A stretch of DNA of 64,000 bases from Collariella sp. IMI 366227. Its lineage: Eukaryota; Ascomycota; Sordariomycetes; Sordariales; Chaetomiaceae. Both the position numbers and the translations under genes were made by a program. Of the stretch, positions 12,369 through 23,503 are shown in pieces. The stretch is taken from NCBI GenBank assembly GCA_027946355.1, contig JAPEUS010000008.1:310001-374000 (forward strand), in the 5' to 3' direction. The notes below the pieces were generated by a model that was not told the DNA's origin, did not search any database, and saw only the letters and a list, made by a program, of their open reading frames with translations. Positions within the stretch are counted from its first letter, which is position 1. Each line of letters begins with the position of its first letter.

Positions 12369-15300
12369 ATGTACTGGCCGCTTGGGACTCCGCGAATTTA
12401 TGCCACGAGCAGCTCCCACCAGCCCGACTCCCTCCGCCTTCTCTCTTACGATGGCCTGCCCGTGTCTCCCTCTCAACCCAAGCAGAATGCCGACAGGAAC
12501 GACTCGTTCCTCGCTCCGCATTCCTCTGCCAACGATGTCGCGATAACACCCCTCACTCCGGTGACACCATTAACTCCCGCGACCCCCGGCATCAAGCCCG
12601 TCGAGCATGATTATTATCCCGAGGAGAGCAGTTCCGAGCATTCTCCTCCACCAGCGCCCCCCCAGTATCCCTCTTCATGAGCCCATCCTTGCTCTTCGAG
12701 TTGCGCGCGCTGGCCACATCTTCGCCGTCATCACCGCAACGTCAATGACAATATGGCAAACAAAGGTCCGGAATTCCCCTTTTTTAAGATGGACTTGACC
12801 TCCTTGGCTGACCCTTCTTCCTAGCCAACGGTCGTCCTCGCCATCGTCGTCCGTTCCCGAAACCTCCCTCGAAACCTACGGCACCAACACGAACCTTCTG
12901 CTGCGCCCAGACTCGGCCATCCTTGTCGTCCATACAAGCTTGGGATATCTCATAACATACTCTCTTGCGATGGATTCGGAGGCACGCGTTTACCGCTCCT
13001 ATTTTGCCAACCACACCAATGTTCAAAGGAGACGCCAGAGTCACATCGGAGACCCTGGCCACGCTGCTCCAGATCAGATAACATGGGGCCCGGGCGAGGG
13101 ATCAGGGGTGAAGGACATCAGTGTTCGCTTTCGAATGGTCATTAAGGTCGACGCCGGCATTGAGAGCGCATTGGCTCTGGATGACGAGCTGGTCGTGGCG
13201 ACCCGCAAGCCCGCTGCTGTGCAGTGCATCCGATGGGCCCCGGATACCACGGGGCCCCGGATACCACGGGGAGTCAGACAAGCACCGAGCTGCTGAGCCG
13301 GATGATCTGGGTTGGGAAGAAAGTAACGGTCAAGGAGATGACCCACGACAGACCCATGAACCTCTCAACATGGGTCACGAGCGATGGAAGGGCATATGCC
13401 GTGCAGCGGCTGACGCATGGCTATCAAGAGAGCAACTCGAATGAGCCACCGGACCCCAAGAAGCTGTTCAAAGGTTACTGTTTTCACACGCCTCAGAACG
13501 ACCAGGAACGTGCCATTCGCTGCGTGGTCAACGCACGCTTCTCCCTGATTGCTGTTGGATGCGCCGACGGCAATATTCGCGTGTATTCGGCACGAGACTA
13601 CTCGGGCAACATCCCGGCCTCCCACGTCCATGCCATCCCCGCGTCTGTGGCAACTTGTGGGAGACTGACGACCCTCAGCTACTCTCCCGACGGCTACTGT
13701 CTCTTCGCCGGCTTTGAGAAGGGTTGGGCAACCTGGAGTGTCTATGGAAAGCCACTGGGCAACACTTTCCATGCAGACCACGCGATCTCGGCGACGAACG
13801 CCGAAGAATGGTTGTCGGGCATCCTGGAAGCCGTGTGGATTGGAGGGGCCTGTGATCTTTTGCTCGCCAGCAGATCACACGAGGCGCTCTGGCTTTTGGA
13901 AATGGCGCGCAGCGCCGTAACTGGCTGCTACAACCCGGCAAATCTCTTCCGAACCGTGCTCCAGAGCGCGTCGAGCGTAATGGTGTACAGAGGGTACGAC
14001 CTGCCAGATCTAACATCCATCTCGGCGGAACCTTCGCTGTGGCACACGGCGCGGATTCCTGCTACATACCTTTTAAATCAGTGGCCGATCAGATGCACAG
14101 CTATCTCGGCAGATGGCAGATATGTTGCTGTGGCAGGCAAAAGGGGCCTGGCGCACTACAGCGTTAACAGCGGCCGTTGGAAGACGTTTGCCAACGAAGT
14201 CGCTGAAAACGAGTTCCAAGTCAGGGGCGGCATGTGCTGGTATCAAAACATTTTGGTGGCAGCCGTGGAAGCCAACAGGTCCTTTGAGCTGCGGCTGTAT
14301 TCCCGTGAAGCAGCTTTGGACGGTGGATCAGCAGCATACGTCCAGGAGATGGCGGCCCCAGTCGTTCTGATAACGTCGACCGGCGAGGACTCGTTGCTGG
14401 TTTACACTTACGACAACCTTCTTTATCATTTCATCTTCGCCCCGGTCTCTGGCTCCATCAAGCTCATCGAGGTCGGCCACATTGCCTTTCACGGCATTGT
14501 ACGGTCGCCCGCAAGAGTGAGGGGCCTCAGCTGGATTCTGCCAGAGCACCAGCTGCTAGAAGGAGATCCTTCTCAGGACGTGGCTCATGCCTCTGTTCTC
14601 TTCCTGGTGGACGGAAAACTGGTCTTGCTGCGGCCCTCAGTCAGCGAAGGCAACCTGAAATACGACATGCGAGTCATTGCCCACAACGTTGAATACTACC
14701 TCAGCATGAGAGACCGGCCGCACACACTCGAAGCAGCGCCCCAGCGACTCATCCAAGCGGCTACGGGTGCTGGGGCCGGCAATCTGGAAGACTCACTGTG
14801 GCTGTTTGATGGCGGCGAACTGAAAGCCTGGCCGGACATGGAGCCTGTTATGAAGGCAATATCAGGGGAGCTATCGCGGGAGCTACCCGCCATGGTCCCG
14901 ATTCCTATTGACTTCTACCCGCTCTCAGTTCTACTTCCAAAGGCCATCGTGCTCGGCGTGGAGCCAGATCTTATTCAGCGTCGCGATATCAGCTTCTCCT
15001 TCTTCCGGTTCTCTATTAGGGTAAGACCGCCCCTTGAAGCAAGCTTATGCGATTCCAAAGAGGCTAACACGAATCACAGACTCACCTCTTTCTTCCCGAT
15101 ATCTTACGATTTTACCTGACATCAAACAAATCAGGCGACGCCCTGCGATTAGCGCAGCACTACGAACACCTCGAATACTTCGCCCACGCCCTCGAGGTCC
15201 TCCTCCACCACGTCCTAGATGAGGAGGTCGACGCAAGCCCCACACCAGCGCCCGAAGACGCCATTTTGCCGCGCGTCCTCTCGCTTCTCTCCTCGTTCAA

Positions 15301-15811
15301 ACAATACCTCGACATCGTAGTCCAGTGCACGCGCAAGACGGAAGTGCGCTCGTGGCGCACCCTGTTCGCGTACCTCCCGCCGCCGCAGGAGCTTTTTGAA
15401 GAGAGCCTCCAACGCGGCAGCCTCAAGACGGCTGGTGGGTATCTCTTGATCTTACACACGTTTGATGAGTTGGCAACGGCGAGCGAGCAGAGCGTGCGGC
15501 TTCTGAGTCATGCCATGCGCGAGGAGGACTGGGATCTGTGCAAGGAGTTGGCAAGGTTCCTGGCGGCGCTTGATGAGACGGGGGATACGCTGCGAGAGGC
15601 GATGGATATGGTCAAGGCGAGAACGGGGCAAGGGGAGGGTGTTTATGAGAGTCCGGTGCGGAATGGATATATGCCGAGGCTGGAGATTCCGTCAGCGAGT
15701 GTTTACCATTCGATGGGCGGTGGTAGTCACCTTGGGAGGATCGCAGGAAGCGATTCGGAAGCGGAAGGGCGGTCTGCTAGTGACGCGGGCAGCTTTACGA
15801 GCGCTACCTGA
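12369..15811 (+). CDS. RIC1: RIC1 homologue, Rab GEF subunit (Ric1-Rgp1), frame interrupted
   Basis: Ric1 with Rgp1 forms the exchange factor for the Golgi Rab Ypt6/RAB6. The model starts at MYWPLGTPRIYATSS, has introns 12766-12824 and 15021-15079, and ends at TGA 15809-15811, giving about 1,100 residues. The N-terminal half is WD40-like (LRVARAGHIFAVITATSMTI, LTTLSYSPDGYCLFAGFEKG, CTAISADGRYVAVAGKRGLA). The C-terminal half holds the conserved Ric1 domain (HLFLPDILRFYLTSNKSGDA, HYEHLEYFAHALEVLLHHVL). A 1.8 kb stretch is a single open frame. Three breaks lie upstream of it: an extra C in the 7-C run 12657-12663, an extra C in 12856-12858, and an exact 17 bp tandem duplication at 13236-13269. 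Taking out each change gives one continuous conserved frame, so these look like local insertions rather than general decay. Confidence 0.88.
13236..13269. repeat. Exact 17 bp tandem duplication inside RIC1
   Basis: The unit GGCCCCGGATACCACGG occurs twice, at 13236-13252 and 13253-13269, and is followed by another GG. One copy gives an uninterrupted frame (CIRWAPDTTGSQTSTELLS). Two copies shift it. Confidence 0.95.
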
Positions 15812-16214
15812 TTGGCATCGCTGACGGTAGTTCAAAGAGGGATGAATAGGAAAGGAATGGAGAGTTGGATTTAACCACAATAGAGACCACGGCGCATTGG
15901 ATAAGGGGTAGCCATACCAAGGGGTGGAGACAAGCCTGGACCAGGCCAACATGATGGAGGACATAAGCACCAGAGGAAGAGGAGAGAGGTCAACCACGGG
16001 CCTCCCATAGGTAATATATCACATTCATCAGCCCCCATTCTGCTCATCGATGACGGACACGTCGACGGCCAGTGGCTGCCTGCTGGTCCGTGCACTCGGG
16101 TACTCGCCGCTTTAATTCGCAGCCTCAGCTCTTCCCCTCTCGACCCCCGCTTCTCGCTCCAACACACCGGAACGGCGTAAAGCAGCAGGGTGGTGGACAT
16201 CAGACACCAGCACC
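15812..16214. other. Short intergenic stretch
   Basis: This is the 3' flank of RIC1 and the promoter side of the next gene on the same strand. I see no separate gene. Confidence 0.5.
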
Positions 16215-18448
16215 ATGGATCCTAGACATCCCCGGCAACACGCCATCCCTCTAAATTCCACCACCAGTATCAGCTTACTACCGCTGGATTTTCCCCAAGA
16301 GGAACCCCAAGGTCACTTCCAAAATACCCAGCTCCTAGGCTCGTTAGACAACCTTCCCGACGTCGGTGTTGGAGTCGGAGTTGTAGCCTCAGCCCCCGTG
16401 TTCCACCCTCCCGGCCTACTCGACTTCCCTAACCCATTCACCAGCTCACCATCTGGAACCGTGGTCAACACTGCCTCCGAACCAGACCACCTCCATGATG
16501 TCCTCCTCGAGCTTGAGAGAGAGAACCAGCTCAACCAGCGACGTAACCGGGAGCTCATGCTCCAGACCCATGAGAATGCAAGACCACCAACCCCCGTGAC
16601 GGCATCTCGCGATGCAGTCCCTCCTCGTCATCCTCCTCCTCGAGCCAGTCGACAGGCTCTCACGGCAGCCCGCCGTAAAGGTGTTGGGTATATCCGACGG
16701 AATGTAAACGCAGATGCGGCCAAGTCAGGTTCTCTCAACGCTCTCCCCAGCGTTGAGCTCCCGCATAATGCACAAGGCCCAGTGAAGATTGCACTGAACC
16801 CGCCAGACCTGGACCACTGGCGCCAAAAGCTGTTTGATTTGGACGTGCCTGTGATCATGACGCTTGATGAGTGAGTATCCCACATCATCCCCATCCGCCC
16901 TCCACCCCCTTTCATACGAACCCCACTCCCCCGTCACATCCAAGGCTTCAATCATAAACCACCTCACCACTCCTTTCCCCTCTCACCCATTTCCTCCAGC
17001 TCAAAACAACCCCCTTTCTCCCAGATTCGAAACCTACTTCCCTACATCGACAACATCTACTCGCACCGCTCCACCCAGCCCTACAAGCGCAAAACCGCCC
17101 TCACCCTCTACTACGACTGCCGCCTCAAGGGCCGTCCCGCCGGCACCCCAAAACCACCGACCCCAAGCGCAAGCGCAAGCGCTCCGTGCGCCCACTCAAC
17201 CAATGCAATGTCAAGATCAAAATCACCGAGTACCTCCGGGGCCGCGGCCGCAGGTGACATATGGGAGGACGAGGCGCTGGTCGAGGCGCTGGGATGGCAG
17301 GGCGTGCAGAGAGAGGTGGAGAGGGTGGGGACGGCGCGTGTAGGGTGTTGCAGAGGATGGACGGGTTTGTGAATCCGAATGGGGGCGCGGGGTGGGGAGT
17401 GGGGGAGAGCGGGGCAGGAGGCGTTGCCGAGGCATGAGCATGATTTGAGGAGGAGTGATGAGGTGAAGAGGAGTACAGCGCATAGGTGGTTTGTAGAGAG
17501 AGAGAGGGAGGCAAAGAGGAGTTTGAGGCCGTCGCCGTGGAAGGCGACGGGGGCGGCGGCGGCGACGGCGAGGGGGCATGAGGTGGAGGTGGAGTTGAAG
17601 TTTTATGCGGCTTGTTTTTGGTGAGTTCCTTTGGTAAGGGGAGGGGGTTGGGTGTGGCTTGCTGACTGAGGTGGTGATTGCCAGTCCCTTTTCGCAGCGG
17701 GTGTGGATTGCGCTTGAGGCGAAGGGTCTCAAGTATCAGTACTGCGAGACATATCCGCTGCGCAGGCCAAAGCCGAGGCCGTTGCTAGAGGCGAATCCGA
17801 GGGGCCTGGTCCCAGCTATACGGGTGAAGGACTGGGCGTGCTCGGAGAGTTCGATCATTCTTGAATATGTGAGATTTTTGTCTCGTTCCCTCCTGGGCTT
17901 TGACTTCCATGATAGGGTTCAATCTGACAACATGTGTTTAGTTCGAAGACAATTACAGCACAATCCCTCTACATCCTTCAGACGCACGGCTCAAGGCGAA
18001 CTGCCGCCTTTGGATTGACTTCGTATGAACTCTTTCTCCTCCGTTCGTATCAGCATAGTCTAACACCAGCTAGATCAACACCAAAATTGTTCCCGCCTTC
18101 TGCGCCGTCCTCTCAGCAACCGACGACGAAGCACGCCAACCCGCCATGGATAGATTGCACCGCGACATGTCGCAGCTCGTGCAGGACGCGGCGGACGAGA
18201 GGGCGGGTCCGTACTTTCTCGGCAACGACATGTGTCTGGTGGACGTCCATCTCGCGCCCTTTGCTCTGAGAATTTCCCGTCTGCCGCCGTTTAAAAACTG
18301 GCCGCTGCCGACGCCCGAAACGCGGTGGAAGACGTGGGTGAAGGCGCTGGAGGAGAATGAGAGCGTCAAGGGCACCATGAGTGGGAGGGCGCTGTATGTG
18401 CAGACGATGGATGATTTGGTGAAGGGGCTTCAGGGGATGGTGGAGTGA
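16215..18448 (+). CDS. Glutathione S-transferase-like protein with long N-terminal extension, frame interrupted
   Basis: The N-terminal part starts MDPRHPRQHAIPL and has a leucine/charged helix (HDVLLELERENQLNQRRN). It then has a conserved block (DLDHWRQKLFDLDVPVIM; YIDNIYSHRSTQPYKRK; DCRLKGRPAGTPK; CNVKIKITEYL) of unknown function. A charged linker (HEHDLRRSDEVKRSTAHRWF) joins a GST/omega-type fold. Its thioredoxin-like half reads KFYAACFCPFSQRVWIALEA across an intron, with a CPF active-site-like motif, then NPRGLVPAI and SSIILEY. The alpha-helical C-terminal half ends at TGA 18446-18448. Introns: about 16870-17025, 17625-17681, one ending near 17941, and 18029-18073. The extension is broken by likely one-base losses in CCC 17040-17042 and AAAA 17150-17153, and by more shifts between 17250 and 17420. 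The GST part is clean. I infer glutathione-dependent thiol or reductase chemistry, and the substrate is unknown. It could instead be two adjacent genes, but phase and linker favour one. Confidence 0.68.
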
Positions 18449-19066
18449 GTTTCCAGGATATTGACGTCCTAAGTTATGGTAATTTAGGTGATATCTGGAC
18501 GCGTGACTTAAGCCAGCGTTGAAATGGGTGTGCTCTTGACTTGCACAGGAGGTGTACACAGCCCTGACACACTGTCCGCTCAAATCCCCAAAACACCGCA
18601 TCGATTCCAAAACGAGTGAAGAAATAGGGAGAATTTGTGAGTGTGAGAGTTTGGATTGTTATACACTCCACCTCCTCTATGCTGGGAGTATGACTTTTTC
18701 ATGACCAAGAACCACAGAAGTCTGGCATCCGGGAGGCATCTTCCATCTCAGCACAGTGCGCAAACCACACACATTGTCGAGCTCAGCCGTGGCGTGGCCA
18801 GGTCTCCACTTGAGTCCAGGCTCCCCCACCAAGGCACAAGCACAATTCCAGCCGCAGACATTCACCCACTTCAGCCACATCCATCCGCGCTCCTTGTGAC
18901 CTCCATCCCACCAGCGACACCAACAGCAGCCGCCTCTGCGGCACCGCCTCCCGAGATCACCACGATTACACTGCTCGTCTCCGAACCCGTCGAGCGGTCC
19001 CCTCCCCAGCCGGCTCGCCGACCACCCCTCACAAACCCAAGCCCAACCCTCCGCCCTCTTCTCGCA
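18449..19066. other. Intergenic upstream of the CK2 beta gene
   Basis: This contains the CK2 beta promoter and a C-rich 5' leader from about 18880 to 19066. A 162-codon open frame covers part of it, but it is low-complexity Pro/Ser/Thr and I do not call it. Confidence 0.5.
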
Positions 19067-19851
19067 ATGATGGACGACTACGGGACAGAGTCCGATAGCG
19101 ACTACACCAGCTACTGGCGGGATTGGGTACGCCTCCCTCCCTAACTGCCCTCCTCTCCCCTTTCACAACCCCTACTGACGACGCCCCCAGTTCATCTCGT
19201 CTCGCGGCAACGAGTACTTCTGCGAAATTGACGAAGAGTACCTGACGGATCGGTTCAATATGACTGGGCTTAACATCGAGGTTCCCTACTACCAATACGC
19301 GCTCGATCTCGTCACCGACGTCTTCGACCTCGACTGTGACGACGAGATGCGCGAGACCATTGAGAAGTCGGCGCGCCATCTGTACGGGCTCGTCCACGCG
19401 CGCTTCATTGTCACGACTAGGGGTTTGCAGAAGATGGTGCGTTTTCACCCCCGACCCCCTCTTTCTTCTGGCCCTCCTCCTTCCAGGAACCGGTATGCTG
19501 ACATCCCCCCAGCTCGAAAAGTACAAAAAAGCCGACTTTGGCAAATGCCCGCGCGTCATGTGCAATTCCCACCCTCTTCTCCCCATGGGCCTCTCGGACG
19601 TACCCAATCAAAAGGCCGTCAAACTCTACTGTGCGCGCTGCGAGACACGTACAACCCCAAATCCTCCCGCCACGCCTCCATCGAGTGAGGCGTTGAAGAG
19701 GAGGCTGCGGAAGATGGATGTGGAGAGCGGGTTTCGCGAGGAGGAGGAGGAGATGGATGAGGATGAGGAAAGTGAGGAGGAGGAGGAGGAGGAGGGGAGG
19801 GGGCGTGCAGGCGCATGCCGCAGCGAGGAGGGGCAGGGACAGGTTGCTTGA
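19067..19851 (+). CDS. Casein kinase 2 regulatory (beta) subunit, lacking the segment after its zinc finger
   Basis: CK2 beta forms the dimer that holds two catalytic subunits of the CK2 holoenzyme. Exons: 19067-19126, 19191-19436 and 19513-19851. The N-terminus (DDYGTESDSDYTSYWRDW, FISSRGNEYFCEIDEEYLTD) and core (DLVTDVFDLDCDDEMRETI, CPRVMCNSHPLLPMGLSDVP, KLYCARC) match the family closely, including all four zinc cysteines. After CARC the frame is off by one (probable loss near 19641-19646), since CEDTYNPKSSRHASI is readable one frame over. Immediately after that, at about 19680, the expected block containing the GAYFGTSF motif and the rest of the conserved C-terminal core is absent. The sequence jumps to a typical C-terminal tail (EALKRRLRKMDVESGF and an acidic run). 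The open frame is 214 residues, whereas fungal relatives are nearer 300. The cause could be a true deletion or an assembly gap. Confidence 0.85.
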
Positions 19852-20681
19852 TGTGATGGGGGGTGGGGCACATTGTGGGTGAGAGAGGGGCGATGAGGGG
19901 GTTTCTTACTGGTTGGTTCAGGGGAATGGATGGATGGGATGGCAGGCATGATGACGGCTAGGTGTCGGCCAAGAGGAGGGCACGGAGGCGGGGTTATCTT
20001 CACCACTTTTCTGGTACCTGTAGGGTAAAATCTGTGTTTGGCGCATTTGCACTTCTGGCGTTGGTGAGGGCATGGGAAGGGGGCAGAATGGGCGAGGGAT
20101 GAAGCGGAGGGGTCTGTTGATGAATGGATGGATGGTTGCTCGTTGGTCTAGCTTCTAATGCATGAGACAATGTGGGAAAAGCGAATGGCAAATAAATGAT
20201 AACGGTATTTGCTTCAGGAGTATCAAATCGCTATTACGCTGTTCTTTTCATGCCTGTTTTGACTTCGCCCTGTGGCCTGGTATGCCTAATGGCTTGGCGA
20301 GAGTGATATAGTCTTGACAAAGCCTCGAGTTCGAGGGTTCGACACGAAGTCAAAATGTTATAGATAGATAAGACTGCACGTCCAAGAGGGTATGGACTGG
20401 ATAAGTCAAGTTGAATTTGTTACCATCGCCATTTTCCCTGGCCTTGATGGCCTTGTCAGAACCAACCCAGATCCATGGCCCATGTTCCATCATCTCTCTG
20501 TGATGAGAAAAACACACAACTCCTCAACGCCACAAAGACAATATAACAATCACAGATCTACAGGTACACTGACCCTGTAAAAATCCATCATGACCCTCCG
20601 AAGAGAACCCCAGCCACCATAACCCGCTGGTACCCAAAAAAAAAAAAAAAAAACCCCCAGTCACCTAATCTCTGTAACTCC
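19852..20681. other. Intergenic between convergent genes
   Basis: This is the 3' region of CK2 beta (plus strand) and of the PAP2 phosphatase gene (minus strand). It holds an 18-base A run at 20636-20653 and nothing else that I can support. Confidence 0.5.
20636..20653. repeat. A18 homopolymer followed by C5
   Basis: Eighteen consecutive A residues are followed by five C. The run lies near the stop of the PAP2 gene, so it may be a simple slippage tract. It is also a likely length-error site. Confidence 0.9.
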
Positions 20682-22208
20682 CTACACCTGATTCCCCCCC
20701 GCCCCAAAATAAGACGTCACATCCCTCTCATCCTGCCCCGGCTTCTTCCTCGCCGCCATATCCGGCCCGGCCGCATGCAGCCCACTGCCACTACCAAACG
20801 GCATCCCCGCATTCAGCGCGCCCTCCTCCTCATCGCCCGACCGATACTGCCCGCGAAGGTGATCCGTCGCATAGCTGAAGCTACCCACACCCGCCCAAAA
20901 CGCCTTATCATGGCTGCGCGGACCCCACGCCCAGCCGGCGCCGCTCGAGATGGGCAAGTGGTAGTAGCGGAAGGCGAAGATGGAGGTGATGACGCCGATG
21001 GTGTAGCCGAAGAGAATGTCGAAGGCGTGGTGGCGGAAGTCCCACCAGCGGGAACCCGCGATGTAGACGGAGGCGGCGAAGGGGATGACGGCGGCGCAGA
21101 GGAGGTAGAGCGGGGGCGCGGCGGCCTTGCGGCGAACGGCGGAGACGGTTTGGTTGGGCCGGGAGAGGCCTTTGGCGTCGGTGGTGGTGGAGCCGAATGT
21201 GGAGGGAGTGGGCGCGCCGGTGGTGCGGGTGGACATTTCGTAGATGTCCGGGCCCGAGACTTTGATGCTGGGGAGGCGCGTGCGCGACGGGAAGGCGGCG
21301 AAGGCGGAGGCGTCGGCGTGGCCCGCGGGCGCGAGGAAGGGGATGGTGATGGCGAATTTGCTGGCGATGAAGAGGGAGAGGTAGATCAAACCTGGTCTGA
21401 TGTTAGCAGATGCGGCACGGACAGGCGCCGTAGAGACTCGACGACATACCTGCTGAAGCAGAGCTCGAGTGCCCACTCGGATAGCTTCTGAATCCATCAT
21501 CTAGCTTGTCCTTGTCTGGGTTCTTGCAAATGTCGGGGCTGACGAGCTGCCCTGCGGTGGTTGCCGTCTTCAGGTTCTTCAAACCGCCGATAATGTACTT
21601 GCTCAGGTTCTCGAGATCGGGCTCGCACCGGTCGAGGAGATCTGGCCGCGGCTTTCCGAAGAGGTTTTTCATGGCATTGGTGACAAACCAGGCCGCGATG
21701 CAAGACAGCGCCAAGCCGAGAAAGCCCATGTGCAGCTCCCACAACTTGCGCTTCCAGATCAGCGACTTGGGCGTCCCGGGGGGGACGGTTGAGCCGGGGA
21801 CGAGGACGAGGCAGACGATTGTGATGATGACGATGGGGCCCAGGACGGCGATGACCATGGCCAGCCATACCGGAACGGTCTCGTGTTCTGTGTAAGGGAA
21901 ACTAGTGAGGTGTCAGCGGGAAGGACGGCGAGGGCGCAGGCGGGAACGTACGCAATGTTGCGGTCGTCGAGCGAAAACGGGCGCATGTTTGGCGTGATGT
22001 CGCCCAGAATATAGCCGATGACGCCAAAGGCGACGAGAATGACCCAGTCGAAGACATAGGAGAGCGCCAGCACCCATGATATCTTCGCCTTTCGTCGCAC
22101 ATCCCCCCCGGCCAAGTCCATGCTGTCCATCGTGTCGCGGGGTTCGAAGGTAGGCGCGGGCGAGGTGGTGCGGGCGTAGATGAGAGGACGGATTGAGTCG
22201 TCGGGCAT
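20682..22208 (-). CDS. PAP2-superfamily lipid phosphatase (DPP1/LPP1-like)
   Basis: This is a predicted integral membrane phosphatase for diacylglycerol pyrophosphate and/or phosphatidate. The start is the ATG at 22208 (MPDDSIRPLIYARTT); a second Met follows 26 residues later. Exons: 22208-21952, 21901-21450 and 21391-20682, giving about 472 residues. All three catalytic motifs are present: KNLFGKPRP (motif 1), SYPSGHSS (motif 2) and SRWWDFRHHAFD (motif 3, with catalytic His and Asp). Six hydrophobic segments are visible, including WVLALSYVFDWVILVAFGVI near the N-terminus and AAPPLYLLCAAVIPFAASVY before motif 3. A Ser/Thr/Pro-rich insert separates motifs 2 and 3. The tail is hydrophilic with a GPDMAARKKPGQ stretch. 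The frame is intact. The exact lipid substrate cannot be read from sequence. Confidence 0.9.
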
Positions 22209-23503
22209 TGGGAAGCCCCTGGGCGATGTTGAAGAGGGAGGAAGGAAGTCGTTGGGGACGGAGACGAGCAAAAGTGCCGGGCCAGACCACGACAAGAAGG
22301 GGAAGGAAAGCACGCTAGCTGAAAATGCGGGAGACCCTGAAGGCAAGGTACGAAGTAACCACAGCCAACTCGAAAAGTAACCTGGAGCTTCTTCGCCGTT
22401 GGTGAACCAATTCTCGTGGAGGCAAGCCGAGAGTCGAACGGGAAGTCGGAACGCGTCATCCAACGACTGCTTGATCAAAGAATGACATCCAAGACCCAAG
22501 ACCTGGCTGGAGACGCTGCGAGCCCGCAATCCACCTTGAATTTCCACGCCGAGCCGGCGAGAGAGGTCTGCGCCTTTGCCGCCGTGTTACAAGAGCTCAG
22601 CCACAAAATGGGATCAAGACGACCAGCATCTGAGTGGTTGGCCAAGCCGATCGACGCTGCGGGCGTGGGCGGCCAAGAGAGGTCGCAGAATGAAACACTG
22701 CGAATTAAATGTTTGGCTCCTGGTTGGAAAAAAAGGGGCAAAAATCGAAAAGATGGTACACAAGAGAAAAACGATGGGATTCGGAAAGTAAGAACCCCCC
22801 TTTTTACAAGAAGAGCATGCTGAACTGGCACGTTTACGAGGGGAGGAGATTGCCGCGGTGGTTTCCCAGAAATGAGCGCCTTGCAGGGCAGCTGAAACGA
22901 TCGTCTCCATCAGAGGGTCCATCCAGAACATGGAGACGACAGACAACAGAACCGCTCGCCACAGTGTCAATCTCAGGCGCCGTTGACGTCCTCCACTCTT
23001 GTGGAACTCTTGGCGGACTTCGACTTGCTCGTTCGGTCTTTCTGACTTCATGCACAACATTGGATGTTCCACTCGAAGCTCGTGTTCAGACCATCATACC
23101 ATCATACCACAGATTACAAGTGAGTTGCGAAAGAGTGATGGAGAATTAGTTATGTGGGGGCTAAGAAATCATAACAAAGACTTCTTAACCAAAATATCCT
23201 CTCGGCAGTGGCAGAGCGAGGCTTGCGGCGGCCAATGCTGCGTCGCATCGCATTGTCTTTGTCTTTTTAAGTCCATTTTCGGCATGGTCCCCACATTCGG
23301 CAACCGCCCATGCTCGTCCGAGCCTCCAAGACGATCAACTGCTTCTGCTGACCCTCCAGGGTTGTGTGTGTGAAAATCATGAGAATGCAGCGGGACAAGC
23401 CGCCTGTTGGCCTGCCGCCCAGAAATAAAAGATTGCTGATCTACATAGTGTACAAATCTATTCCCACATCGCTCATCCGTACCGCTACAAGATCTAACCC
23501 CCC
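22209..23503. other. Intergenic, no supported gene
   Basis: This holds the promoter of the PAP2 gene and the 3' flank of the uL2m gene, both on the minus strand. A short direct repeat (catcatac twice) lies near 23094-23110. The open frames look like shadows. Confidence 0.5.

Noticed and set aside
20318..20342. Sequence resembling a tRNA B box (gagttcgagggttcga)
   Set aside because: No matching A box, acceptor stem or anticodon arm can be folded around it.
20775..21491. 238-codon Gly/Ala/Glu-rich plus-strand frame
   Set aside because: It is antisense to the PAP2 phosphatase, whose three catalytic motifs are clear. The composition is that of a reverse-complement shadow.
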